Positions 12,345 through 23,004 of a stretch of DNA of 64,000 nucleotides are shown piece by piece. How positions within the stretch are numbered: position 1 is the stretch's first letter; every line of letters starts with the position of its first letter. The DNA comes from Tethya wilhelma (lineage: Eukaryota; Porifera; Demospongiae; Tethyida; Tethyidae). The stretch covers positions 937,501 through 1,001,500 of the forward strand of contig CAXIPT010000008.1 of assembly GCA_964030475.1 (NCBI GenBank), read 5' to 3'. A model generated the notes under the pieces. The model did no database searches. It was not told where the DNA came from and saw nothing but the letters and a program-made list of their open reading frames with translations. The position numbers and the translations under genes were made by a program.

Positions 12345-12739
12345 TCACTCACAGTCCCATGCTGTTTGAAATCTCTAGAGCAGTGTTCACAGGCAGGACG
12401 ACTGTCTTTATCTGTTGCATTCCTGTTCACATGAATTTGCACACATACAGGTCCGGTCAGCTGATAAGTTAAGTAATGACTATACCCAGCACCCATGACC
12501 ACATACACACATAATTATGTGCAAATAGATATAACACTATGACAGATGTAGAGCTACCTTAAATGTATTACATGATGTTATGGATGTTTAGACTCTTCCC
12601 AGAGTACTAGACTAATTGAATGTACGACTGAGACGTGCACTCTTATACATTTAACACCTGGAGACATACTCACTTGATAGGGTGAAACTCTAATCGACAG
12701 TAGGTACAAGTGACCAGTGGAAACTGTTTCCGACAACCC

Positions 12740-12804
<65 letters not shown>

Positions 12805-13103
12805 GTGATAGTCTTGAGAAACTGACACATTCTTGAGGTGTANGCATGTATGACATCGTAGGAGTGCACAGGATGCTATGTAATGCGGTTATAATAATAT
12901 TGTACAATCGTGTATTAGGTTATATGTGTGCATACCCAAAACACAATTGAGTTTAATAAGGTTAGCGTACCTTGAGCATTTCTTCCCACTAAATGCTGAT
13001 TGGAGATTGCAAATACTACAAAAAGATGGCTGCAGTGAGAGAGAACACAATGGGAGGTGATTTAAATTGAACTAGTATATATATAATTGGTATGAGGAAT
13101 GAT

Positions 13104-13136
<33 letters not shown>

Positions 13137-13534
13137 CATCCACTCACAGTCCCATGCTGTTTGAAATCTCTAGAGCAGTGTTCACAGGCAGGACGACTGT
13201 CTTTATCTGTTGCATTCCTGTTCACATGAATTTGCACACATACAGGTCCGGTCAGCTGATAAGTTAAGTAATGACTATACCCAGCACACATGACCACATA
13301 CACACATAATTATGTGCAAATAGATATAACATTATGACAGATGTAGAGCCACCTTAAATGTATTACATGACGTTATGGATGTTTAGACTCTTCCCAGAGT
13401 ACTAGACTAATTGAATGTACGACTGAGACGTGCACTCTTATACATTTAGCACCTGGAGACACACTCACTTGATAGGGTGAAACTCTAATCGACAGTAGGT
13501 ACAAGTGACCAGTGGAAACTGTTTCCGACAACCC

Positions 13535-13591
<57 letters not shown>

Positions 13592-14016
13592 GTGATAGTC
13601 TTGAGAAACTGACACATTCTTGAGGTGTAACAAGTAGTCCTATAATTGAATTGTGGTCACTTAAAGAATGTCAAACATCTAGAGGGCTCAATAAATAGAA
13701 ACAACCTCAAATCTACCACACCAAACAATTCCATCAGAACTAACTCTTTTAAACATACATCAGTATATAGGAAACAAGATACACCATGCACAGCAAACGT
13801 CTTTCCTGGCAGGCATTGATTTATAATAGTCATATGAAATAAAGACCAGTGCACCTGATACAGTTGCAACACTGAGCACACTTCCACTTCCTACAACACT
13901 CTTACCTTACAGAGCTGTTGGTTTGAAGACAGGTCTTCAAACTTACATCTCTTGTGGCAGTTGGTACACGCAAACAGCATCTCACTAGTAGCACCACTGG
14001 AGGTCGAAGAGGACAT
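9982..14016 (-). CDS. FAM76B: FAM76-family protein
   Basis: Minus-strand exons near 13906-14016, 13468-13533, 13149-13219, 12968-13031, 11847-11943, 11449-11636, 10833-10919, 10625-10692, 10451-10515, 10241-10342 and 9982-10143. The start is MSSSTSSGATSEMLFACTNC. Matching vertebrate FAM76A/B features are an N-terminal array of CxxC pairs (ACTNCHKRCKFEDL, CTYCRLEF, CEHCSRDFKQHGT, CSICN, YGPPIECDRC, LCLLC), a His/Ser/Lys-rich linker, and a C-terminal coiled coil with SETVEQLQ. FAM76 proteins are nuclear (speckles); their biochemical role is poorly defined. The exons at 12676-12740, 12352-12422 and 12149-12212 duplicate exons 2-4 across the join at 12843 and should not be counted twice. It lies head to head with DYNLT. 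A versus B paralogue cannot be separated. Confidence 0.85.
11960..12842. repeat. Near-identical duplicate of 12844-13636 (probable second haplotype)
   Basis: Positions from about 12031 to 12835 repeat almost base for base after the N at 12843 (e.g. GCATGTATGACATCGTAGGA at 12026 and 12844). Differences are mostly microsatellite lengths and a few single bases. Both copies carry the same three FAM76 exons. Confidence 0.85.
12743..12800. repeat. (GA)n microsatellite, CT-tract on the coding strand
   Basis: On the minus strand this is (CT)n running into CTGTAG and the FAM76 exon at 12740. The allelic copy at 13537-13588 has the same position and a different length. Confidence 0.9.
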
Positions 14017-14343
14017 GACTCGAGGGAGGCTGGGTGGGGGAGAGAGAGAACAGGACAGATCTAAACGACTCACAGCAACTCTCACTTCACATCACTATCT
14101 ATGAGAATGATGGGTCTGTCAAACTTTAGTAGCAAACACAGGGACACACTCACTTTTTTTCTTGGAGTGACGTGATGACAGCCAATAATCGCCAAACAAT
14201 ATCCGATAGTGGACGGAGGAAATATCACAAGCATAGATAATTTAGTACCCGACAAGTGACCATAGAAACGGGAAATTTTGTCAAGTTTGAAATACAGATC
14301 GCAGCAGAACAAGTTAACTGATTACCTTGGCAAAGAACAAGCT
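14017..14343. promoter_or_regulatory. Putative bidirectional promoter, FAM76 / DYNLT
   Basis: The two ATGs point away from each other across 327 bp. A CCAAT motif (GACAGCCAATAATCG) lies near 14178. No TATA box is obvious. Promoter activity is inferred from arrangement only. Confidence 0.5.
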
Positions 14344-15092
14344 ATGGATGATTTACAGAGTTCAGAAGAGGTAAGCCGAACTGTTTTGAGTAACTTTGAA
14401 AATTATAGTTAGAGCACCCCAGGCTATTTCAAGCCGGAGGATATGAGATAATTTATCAAACTTGGAAAGTTTCGTTTTTGACTGTTAGACAAAAAGTGCC
14501 AGGTGTTTTACTTTGCCTGTGTTTTATTTGTGCCCAGACAACATTTATTGTGGACGAAGTGAAACAAATCATCCAAGAGGTGAGTAGTTTAAATGCGCCT
14601 CTCTCTTTGTACGCATGAAATATGTTCTAATTAAAGCGCACCATGATATCTTCTCCACCAGTCTGTTGAAGGTGTGCTTGGTGCTGCTGCCTACCAGAAC
14701 AACAAGGTCAACCAGTGGACATCAAGCATCGTGGAGCAATGTCTCAACCAGCTAACAAAGTTAGGAAAGCCGTTTAAATACATTGGTAAGAGAATGTCTA
14801 CCATAACTATGAACTGTTAAGTAATGTTCACTTTTTTTTCTCTTTTTGTAGTGACAAGTGTTATAATGCAAAAGAATGGTGCAGGACTTCACACAGCTAG
14901 CTCATGCTATTGGGATAACTCAACAGACGGTAAGGCATTGCATCACGTAGGCTCACTGTGTGTGTACACGCACTGTTTCAACCCAACCTAACATACATGT
15001 ACACTGTATTCTGTGATCCAGGGAGCTGCACCATTCGATGGGAGAACAAGACACTGTACTGCATTGTAACGGTGTTTGGACTTGCCATCTAG
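14344..15092 (+). CDS. DYNLT1: Dynein light chain Tctex-type
   Basis: Five exons (14344-14370, 14538-14579, 14662-14785, 14852-14939, 15022-15092) join in frame to a product of about 113 residues, the usual length for the family. The sequence is very close to DYNLT1: [10 protein letters not shown] near the start, [61 protein letters not shown] and a [11 protein letters not shown] end. The protein is a subunit of cytoplasmic dynein 1 (intermediate-chain binding) and an adaptor for cargoes. All introns are GT-AG. Start chosen because MDDLQSSEE matches the family N-terminus. The gene is convergent with the MLYCD terminal exon. Confidence 0.95.
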
Positions 15093-15384
15093 AGTGAGTC
15101 ACTGGTGATGCACAATGCACACAGATTACGTCATTATTTTTACTACAGACATTCGTGGGCCACTGTAAACATACAGCTTGTATTATTGTTTGTGAGTGTA
15201 ATTCTGAAAGACTGTGTATGTTAAGTACCTCGTTTTGTTTTCATGTTATTAAGAACTCACTATATTGTTGTGCTTACTCATTTTCAACACATCCTTTATG
15301 TATGCTCATTATAGTCATTGAAAAAACATTTTATAGAAATATTCTTGTTCACACAAACAAAAAAAAACACCATATTAATCCATG

Positions 15385-15628
15385 TTATAGTTGACTCTGA
15401 ACTGATTCTGAGAGTGGTACTATTCCGTTCATGCGATATCTATCACTGTTGCTACTAACGTCGGCCATGTTGTAGCGATAGTTCACCATGAAACCGTATG
15501 ACCTTTGTACCCCATTGGGACTAGTGTCTCCCAGCCAGTTTACCCTCCAAATGGAAGCTCCGTTTGACAGGTGGAAGTGGGCAACAGGGTCTATTGCCTG
15601 ACCTCTGCGCTTCACCATAGCTAGATAC
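15385..15628 (-). CDS. MLYCD: Malonyl-CoA decarboxylase, C-terminal exon
   Basis: A single minus-strand exon with a clean acceptor (ACATGCAG) encodes RYLAMVKRRGQAIDPVAHFH, then LSNGASIWRVNWLGDTS, GFMVNYRY and a short tail. It matches the end of MLYCD ([26 protein letters not shown]). The exon continues the minus-strand MLYCD at 23005-25050, whose last visible residues (EPLTSLCA) should directly precede it. About 7.4 kb of repeats and the THOC2 fragment stand between them. The sequence ends in QSQL rather than a perfect peroxisomal SKL; human MLYCD ends in SKL. Confidence 0.9.
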
Positions 15629-15713
15629 CTGCATGTGTGTGGATGGTATACTTGAGTACTTAAAAGCATTCCTCTGTACTGATATGCTCTTGTGTTTTCT
15701 TAGTTACTATAAG

Positions 15714-16535
15714 AAATGAAAGCACCGATGGTGCACAAGCCTCGGCACACTCATTGACAACTAGCTAGTACACTTGTATGCATATTATGCTGTGTAAAAG
15801 AGTGTATCTATAGGCACACAGTGACACTGTCCGTACAGCCACCACCACACCTCTGTGATGAAGCAGCAGGCCAACTAGCATGCATAAATAAACACGCACT
15901 GATGATCAATCATGATCCGCAGTGGTCTCAGCTAGCCGATAGTACAATGATCTCAGTAAGGAAAACTCAGTTTAGAAAATCCATTGAACCAGTGGTAAAA
16001 CTTTGAACAGTAATGCTTAGTTATACTGCTCGAAAGCAGATATTCAGCTAGCCTGAACCATACTGAGACAGGCCATACTGCATGATGCTGCATCATGGCA
16101 GTATGCAGTCAAGAGACAAGTTGCAGCATATACAAACAATCAATTGAGTTACTTGCTTGTGCAAGCAGCTAAGCCAACTGAACCAAGCACATCACATCCA
16201 GCTATAGCCAGAGCTTTGAACTGAACTGAGCATATCTGGTCCAACTGTAATTCTAGATAATGCACACTACATGGGGCATGATCGTGGGTGCGGTTTCGAA
16301 GCTAAGCGTTCTGGGAAGCACAAAAGCCTCAAATCTCAGAAACTACAGTGTTTTGCAAGATTCTACACAACAAATTTCTAGACAATTTCGATTCATGAAC
16401 GTAAGTACCTTCCATTTGGACCATAGAGCTGCCATTCTTCAGATAATCTAGTAACAGACAGACAGACACACACACACACACACAAAACGACTACCGTAAT
16501 CCTCTGCACGTGCTACGCATGTGCCGAGGCTTAAC
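15714..16535 (+). repeat. Dispersed compound repeat (CCTCGGC element)
   Basis: Starts at GAAAGCACCGATGGTGCACA and ends with CTACGCATGTGCCGAGGCTT, immediately followed by minisatellite family B. Same order and orientation as the copy at 21345-22085 except that there the array comes first; inverted relative to 7268-7935. A short (CA)n lies at 16468-16485. Confidence 0.75.
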
Positions 16536-16972
16536 TAGTGGAGAACCCAAGAACCTTTCCCACTAAAACTAGTGGAGAACCCAAGAACCTTTTCTCATTA
16601 AAACTACTGGAGAACCCAAGAACCTTTTCTCATTAAAACTATTGGAGAACCTAAGAACCTTTCCCATTATAACTATACTGGAGAACCAAGAACCTTTCCC
16701 ACTAATTAAAACTAGTGGAGAACGCAAGAACCTTTCCCAATAAAACTAGTGGAGAACCCAAGAACCTTTCCCACTAAAACTAGTGGAGAACCCAAGAACC
16801 TTTTCTCATTAAAACTAGTGGAGAACCCAAGAAACTTTTCTCATTAAAACTACTAGAGAACCCAAGAACCTTTTCTCATTAAAACTACTAGAGAACCTAA
16901 GAACCTAGCTTTCCCAGTGGAGAACCCAAGAACCTTTCCCACTAAAACTAGTGGAGAACCCAAGAACCTTTC
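16536..16972 (+). repeat. Minisatellite family B
   Basis: Units of about 34 bp: GGAGAACCCAAGAACCTTTC followed by CCACTAAAACTAGT. The second part contains the dyad CCACTA-AAAC-TAGTGG. Variants alternate CCCACTAAAACTAGTGG and CTCATTAAAACTACTGG. Ends at the N at 16973. Confidence 0.9.
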
Positions 16973-16998
16973 NATCTCTGCGTCTTTCCTTCCCTCAG

Positions 16999-17146
16999 GC
17001 GACTCACTAAAGATAACATCAAGCCCTCGGGGAGACAGATTGGGAAGCTCAGTCACAGCAATCCAGGGATCATATTTGACTACGTGAGTTTAGATGTACT
17101 TTACCTGTAGTTCTATCGACTGAACAGTGAATAGTTTACTGGAGTT

Positions 17147-17218
<72 letters not shown>

Positions 17219-17426
17219 NNNNNNNNNNNNNNNNNNNNNNNNNNNNNNNNNNNNNNNNNNNNNNNNNNNNNNNNNNNNNNNNNNNNNNNNNNNNNNNNNN
17301 NNNNNNNNNNNNNNNNNNNNNNNNNNNNNNNNNNNNNNNNNNNNNNNNNNNNNNNNNNNNNNNNNNNNNNNNNNNNNNNNNNNNNNNNNNNNNNNNNNNN
17401 NNNNNNNNNNNNNNNNNNNNNNNNNN

Positions 17427-17469
<43 letters not shown>

Positions 17470-17934
17470 ACCAATCAGTCAGCACTTCTCCTTCACTCTC
17501 ATTGGGTTAGACTGTATCATTGAAGCTCTAGGCAACCCTCAAAAGGAGAGACTCAAACATGAGGACACCAACATATCCAACTGGCTTCAAGGTGAGTAAC
17601 AAGCTAACTAGGAAATAATCTTGACACCCCTTTACCAGCTTCTTGCTTTACCAGCTTCTTGAATTCTCGAACTATCCACCATCAGTAGGTTTGCTATTAT
17701 GTTGTTTTCTTGTGTGCAGGCTTGGCTAGTTTCTGTGGCAATGTGTTCAAGAAGTACCCCATTGAACTGACTGGTCTGCTGCAGTACATCGCCAACCAGC
17801 TCAAGGCTGGCAAGAGTTTTGACCTCCTTGTGTTGAAAGAGGTCATACAGAAAATGGCGGGAATTGACATCACAGAAGAAGTAACCTCTTCACAGCTGGA
17901 GGCCCTTGCAGGAGGAGAGCTGCTCAAGGCAGAG
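16999..17934 (+). CDS. THOC2: THO complex subunit 2, internal fragment
   Basis: Exons 16999-17093, about 17511-17591 and 17720-17934 encode [20 protein letters not shown], then [58 protein letters not shown] and [14 protein letters not shown]. These are close to the central part of THOC2, a scaffold of the nuclear THO/TREX complex that couples transcription to mRNA export. One exon (the ILSQI segment) is missing, most likely in the gap at 17219-17426. No further THOC2 exon is found on either side although the family is about 1,500 residues long. It sits antisense between two halves of MLYCD, so it is probably a misplaced contig; a nested gene is less likely. Confidence 0.88.
17151..17218. repeat. 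(CT)n microsatellite abutting the gap
   Basis: Pure CT repeat that ends in Ns. The other side of the gap is (GT)n (17427-17468). The contig breaks are therefore microsatellite driven. Confidence 0.95.
17219..17426. other. Assembly gap (Ns)
   Basis: Run of Ns flanked by CT and GT repeats; one THOC2 exon is expected inside. Confidence 0.99.
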
Positions 17935-18479
17935 GTGAGGAAAATGTCATCTCTCTTTCTTTGTCTTGTGTTGTGTGAGCTAGCTGTGATGAACGAACAA
18001 CCTGGTCCGTGTTTCTGATGTGACATTTGATGAGTAGGTTTGTTCTGAGTCTAGTCTCACAGCACCTCATTGTTAGAATGTCAGCAGGGGTGCATTTAGG
18101 GTGTGTGTGTGGGGGGGGGTATTTGCCCCCCCTTGAAAACCAAGTGCCCTCGCTTGAGTTTCAACACTTCTTCAAACACTTAAAGTATTGTGTGATTCTG
18201 TTTTGCAACCTCTAGTCTTTTAATATATTAACTTTATCAAAGAAAATGGCATTTTCTAGCTACACAATGAACAGATAGAAAATACTTCTCAGATTGTGGG
18301 AAAATCAATCTCACAAGTCCTTGAATTCAAAATTTTCCAGGGGGGGCAGATGGAAATACATGTAGTGTGCTTTGATGCAAGTGACACTAAGTCCTTTGAG
18401 AGGGTCTGGGGGCATTCTCCCCCCCCTTTAGTTTCTGTTTCCTTCCTCTGCTCACTCGATTTTCTAAATGCAATCCTGC

Positions 18480-19553
18480 TGTATGATGGTTAAGGTTCTT
18501 GGTTTCTCATTACTCTAAGTTCTCAACACATTATCAAGAATATCTCAGCCTAGGAAGGTCGTATGAAGCTGGGATTGGTACCATTGTGATCAGCTCAAAG
18601 TGATCTTTCAAGGGATATATTTTGATACCAGATTTAAATTTTGATGAAAATCATCAAAAACCATGGATTATAGCCTTTGAATCAAGTGCGATTTTGACAA
18701 AAATTACCATTTTCCAATTTCACAAGTAAACCATATCATTTAAAAGCTTTCATCACTCTGATTACAATGTTGCAAATCCCAGATATGCCTGGTAATGTGT
18801 TACTGGGTTCTTGGTTTCTCATCACTGTANGTTTTAGGTTCTTGGTTTCTCATTACTGTATGATGGTTTAGGTTCTCAACACATTATCAAGAATATCTCA
18901 GCGTAGGAAGGTCGTATTGAGCTGGGATTGGTACCATTGTGATCAGCACAAAGAGATCTTTCAAATGATATATTTTGATGTCATATTTAAATTTTGATGA
19001 AAATCATCAAAAACCATGGATTATAGCCTTTGGTCGAGTGCAATTTTGACAAAAATTACCATTTTTGAATTTTACAAGTAAACCATATCATTTGAAAGCT
19101 CTCATCACTCTGACCACAGTGGAGCCAGTCCCATCTCAATACGACCTTCCTAGGCTGAGATAGGCCTGGTAATGTGTTGCTGGGTTCTTGGTTTCTCATC
19201 ACGTATGATGGTTTTAGGTTCTTGGTTTCTCATCACTGTATGATGTTTTAGGTTCTCAACACATTATCAAGAATATCTCAGCGTAGGAAGGTCGTATTGA
19301 GCTGGGATTGGTACCATTGTGATCAGCACAAACATATCTTTCAAATGATATATTTTGATGTCATATTTAAATTTTGATGAAGAGAGAGAACCAGAGAGAA
19401 ACCAAGAACCCAGCAACACATTACCAGGCCTATCTCAGCCTAGGAAGGTCGTATTGAAATGGGACTGGCACCATTGTGGTCAGAGTGATGAAGCTTTCAA
19501 ATGATATGGTTTACTTGTGAAATTGGAAAATGGTAATTTTTGTCAAAATCGTA
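18480..19553. repeat. ~340 bp dispersed unit, tandem and inverted copies
   Basis: Units starting near 18500, 18845 and 19225 contain TTAGGTTCTCAACACATTAT, GAATATCTCAGC, AAGGTCGTATTGAGCTGGGA and AATTTTGATGAAAATCATCA. From about 19390 a copy runs the other way (ACACATTACCAGGCCTATCT, AAATGATATGGTTTACTTGT), giving a large fold-back. Single N at 18830 lies inside a unit, where assembly would be difficult. 17940-18480 holds G/C homopolymer runs but no gene that I can support. Confidence 0.8.
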
Positions 19554-19739
19554 CTTAACACATTATGGAATTGGTCTTCCGTTTATACAATGTATGAGAG
19601 GGTGCTAAAATTCACTAAGTTTTTGTAAAATTTCAGCATACAAGTCTTAATTATTTCAAATCTTGACAAAATCTTACATAAAGTGTCCAAAGTTAAACAA
19701 AGATGTGTGAATTCTGACATGGGTATACAAGTAATAGTT

Positions 19740-19881
19740 GTACTATGGTTTTTCAGGGTGTATGGGATTTGTAACCTGAGGGCTGTAGCTATAATGGAAT
19801 TCACGAGGGCGAAGCCCGAGGGATTCCATTTTAGCTACAGCACGAAGGTTACAACCCATACACCCTGAAAAACCATAGTAC
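19740..19881. repeat. Nested long hairpin
   Basis: Arms GTACTATGGTTTTTCAGGGT and ACCCTGAAAAACCATAGTAC are perfectly complementary, and pairing extends through TGTATGGG/CCCATACA and on to GTAACC and GTAGCT. The loop contains CGAGGGCGAAGCCCGAGGGA. It could itself be a small inserted foldback. Confidence 0.85.
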
Positions 19882-20036
19882 AGCTGGCTTGTACCATGGT
19901 ATAGCTTGTTCAGATGTACTTATACAAACAAGAGGGTGTATTGGCTCATACACCCTAGGTTGTGTATGACTTCAAAGGTTTGGATAGGGTATATGAGTAT
20001 TGTATCAGCTGCTTTTCCTTTGATGTGTAGCTTAAC

Positions 20037-20205
20037 CATGGTACAAATTTGTATACACCCTTGACCTGACTAATGGTATATAAATTTGTACAAATTTTTT
20101 ACATCTTGAGTGGGTGTACAAATTTGTACACCCTTCAAAATTTGAAAGTGTACAAATTTGTATACTCTTCGTAATTTTGGAGGTGTACAAATTTGTACAC
20201 CTCAT
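20037..20205. repeat. Array of GTACAAATTTGTAC palindromes
   Basis: The perfect palindrome TGTACAAATTTGTACA recurs about six times with short AT-rich spacers of 15-30 bases. The spacing is irregular. Confidence 0.8.
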
Positions 20206-20416
20206 AGATATGCAACATTTCACTTTGTTTAGCTAAAATTTTCGAAAAATTCTTACATTCTAAAGATGATAATTTTTTTCTGGCAAAAGCAGCATGTTAT
20301 TTTTTAGCAATTTTTTTTCAGTTTTAATTTTAAAAATGTCGAAATTTACCAAAAAGTCTACAAAATTTAGCAAGCCCTATTTCATAAACGGAAGGGTAAT
20401 TTCATAATGTGTTAAG

Positions 20417-21345
20417 AACCTTTCCCACTAAAACTAGTGGAGAACCCAAGAACCTTTCCCACTAAAACTAGTGGAGAACCCAAGAACCTTTCCCACTAAA
20501 ACTAGTGGAGAACCCAAGAACCTTTCCCACTAAAACTAGTGGAGAACCCAAGAACCTTTTCCCACTAAAACTAGTGGAGAACCCAAGAACCTTTTCTCAT
20601 TAAAACTACTGGAGAACCCAAGAACCTTTTCTCATTAAAACTATTGGAGAACCTAAGAACCTTTCCCATTATAACTATACTGGAGAACCCAAGAACCTTT
20701 CCCACTAAAACTAGTGGAGAACCCAAGAACCTTTCCCACTAAAACTAGTGGAGAACCCAAGAACCTTTCCCACTAAAACTAGTGGAGAACCCAAGAACCT
20801 AAAACTAGTGGAGAACCCAAGAACCTTTTCTCATTAAAACTACTGGAGAACCCAAGAACCTTTTCACATTAAAACTACTGGAGAACCTAAGAACCTTTCC
20901 CATTATAACTACTGGAGAACCCAAGAACCTTTCCCACTAAAACTAGTGGAGAACCCAAGAACCTAAAACTAGTGGAGAACCCAAGAACCTTTTTTCATTA
21001 AAACTACTGGAGAACCCAAGAACCTTTTCTCATTAAAACTACTGGAGAACCTAAGAACCTTTCCCATTATAACTAGTGGAGAACCCAAGAACCTTTCCCA
21101 CTAAAACTAGTGGAGAACCCAAGAACCTTTCCCACTAAAACTAGTGGAGAACCCAAGAACCTTTCCCACTAAAACTAGTGGAGAACCCAAGAACCTTTCC
21201 CATTAAAACTACTGGAGAACCCAAGAACCTTTCCCATTAAAACTAGTGGAGAACCTAAGAACCTTTCCCACTAAAACTAGTGGAGAACCCAAGAACCTTT
21301 TCCCATTAAAACTAGTGGAGAACCCAAGAACCTTTTCTCATTAAA
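20417..21345 (+). repeat. Minisatellite family B, longest array
   Basis: About 27 units by length of GGAGAACCCAAGAACCTTTC plus CCACTAAAACTAGT, with the same two hairpin variants as the array at 16536-16972. Begins immediately at the right border of the TTAA element. Confidence 0.9.
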
Positions 21346-22085
21346 ATGAAGGCACCGAGGCACACTCAACTAGCTACCACACTTATATGCATACAGTGTA
21401 AAAGAGTGTAACATAACTCAGTATCACTGAAAACTTCAAAACTACAGGCTATGATCCATCTAGTGGCCGGCATAGCTAACACGGCTATGGTGAAGCAGCA
21501 CATGTTACAGACTATAAACCAGATGAGCTCTGCTACAGTTATGTACATGCATTGGAATACTCAGCTGCCGTCAAAGTCTAGCACTGAGCTGGGCCTCAGT
21601 AAGAGCCAAGAACCCAGAACCAGAACCAGAACTCAGTAACCACAGCTAGATGCGTTAGCTATAATGATCTATAGCTTGTGTAAAGTCTTTGCATGCCCTA
21701 TATGCTTACATAGAAAGCAGACCAACTCATGTCTGTCTTGCCAAACAACACTAACCAACAGCCATGCATGCAAATTAAGAGCCATGGAGCATTGGACCTC
21801 AGTAACACAAATTCTAGATAACGCACACCAAATTAGTAGGCGTGGCCTCGAAGCTAAGCGAAGCACAAAAGCCTCAAAACTCGAGAACTACAGTGTTTTG
21901 GACAGCAAAAAATATATTTTTACAAGATCATTCAGAGTTATGAACGTATGTACCATCAATTTTGTCGCTAGAGCTGTCTTTCTTGAGATTTCGATGGCAC
22001 AGACAGACAGACAAAACGACTACCGCGTACGCGTACCGCGTACCGCGACCCTAGCCCTCTGCACGTGCTACGCACGCGCCGAGGT
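21345..22085 (+). repeat. Dispersed compound repeat (CCTCGGC element)
   Basis: Follows family B directly (AAAATGAAGGCACCGAGGCA) and ends with GCACGTGCTACGCACGCGCC. It contains the ~230 bp block with CACCAAATTAGTAGGCGTGG and GAAGCTAAGCG. It is the mirror image of 7268-7935. Confidence 0.75.
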
Positions 22086-22094
22086 TTAATTAGC

Positions 22095-22993
22095 TGCTAT
22101 GTCACTGGAATTTTGGTCCTGATAATTTTGGTCCCCCGGACCAAAATTTGCATGAAAAATTTGGTCCAGGACCATTATTTTCAGAAATTACCTTGAAAAT
22201 TTTGGTCCCCCCCTGATAAATTTGGTCCGGGGTTACAAGACCAAAATTTTTAAAAAACGCCGTGGCTAGAGTACCGGTAGTCCGTATACTTTCCTAATTG
22301 CAGAATTACATAATATACAGTATCCGGATTTTGTATGCCGGTGCTGCATTAAAGTACCGGCACCATTGACTGCAATATATTTAGCTTAGTTTACGGTGCC
22401 CGGTACTCTAGCCACAGCGTTTTAAAAAATGGTCCAGGATCGAAAATTTTACATGACATAATGCCAAGTATTTTGGCCCCCCTACATAACTATAGTTTCA
22501 ATCATTGCAGTGCAGTAGCAGCATTGTTTCCCTCAACAGCTGAGCAATGTTATATACATACAAACTTGATAATCAGTTGAGATGCAAAAGATAATAATTA
22601 TTGTAATGACAAAAATAAATTAAATAATTATTGCTGAGCACATCAATTGCAATCCCATACTTTACGATTTCTTTTATAGCGATTTCTTCTAGATAGCCTC
22701 GCTTCGCTCGGAATTTGGACACCCGGTCGTGCCCGGTACACGGGACTCTAGCTCCTCGTGCTAGCTAGCTCAGCCAGGCTCTGGTAGTTTTTCGAGTGTA
22801 TCTCTGTAAAAGACTGTTTCTAGAGCCTAGGCAAGTTTATTTTATAAGAGTGAATGGATGTTCAACCTTTTAGTAAGCTACTTTTCGGTGACTTTCTTCC
22901 CGGACCACAATTTTTAAGGGGGGACCACATTTATTGCAAATTTTGGTCCACCCGGACCAAAATTTTTGCCGGACCAAAATTTTCTTGACAGCT
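22095..22993. mobile_element. Inverted-repeat element with ATTTTGGTCC ends
   Basis: The left end carries repeated AATTTTGGTCC motifs (22111-22220) and the right end their complements GGACCAAAATTT (22938-22985). The outermost parts, GCTATGTCACTGGAATTTTG and the complement of the right end, GCTGTCAAGAAAATTTTGG, are alignable, so these are long imperfect terminal repeats. No transposase is encoded. It lies just downstream of the MLYCD exon ending at 23005. Confidence 0.6.
22252..22428. mobile_element. Nested MITE, GTGGCTAGAGTACCGG ends
   Basis: Left AACGCCGTGGCTAGAGTACC and the complement of the right end, AACGCTGTGGCTAGAGTACC, differ at one base. TTTTAAAAAA-like sequence flanks both sides. The unit is about 177 bp and sits inside the larger ATTTTGGTCC element. 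Confidence 0.8.
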
Positions 22994-23004
22994 ATACATG
23001 GTAC

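Larger units (their letters stand above)
19555..20415. mobile_element. TTAA-bounded non-autonomous element
   Basis: The ends are TTAACACATTATGGAATTGG and, as reverse complement of the right end, TTAACACATTATGAAATTAC; similarity continues into CTTCCGTTTAT on both sides. TTAA at each border is the target duplication used by piggyBac and Kolobok superfamilies. The interior is non-coding, with a long hairpin (19740-19881) and a palindrome array (20037-20205). It is flanked on the left by the ~340 bp unit and on the right by minisatellite family B. Confidence 0.7.

Noticed and set aside
16853..17056. Minus-strand frame spanning family B and the THOC2 exon
   Set aside because: It crosses a single-N join and minisatellite; the plus-strand THOC2 reading has strong family matches.
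20032..20223. 63-residue minus-strand frame rich in CTNLYT
   Set aside because: Produced by the repeated GTACAAATTTGTAC palindromes inside a mobile element.
20417..21345. CRISPR-like array of 34 bp units
   Set aside because: Same reasons; no spacer diversity and no cas-like genes.
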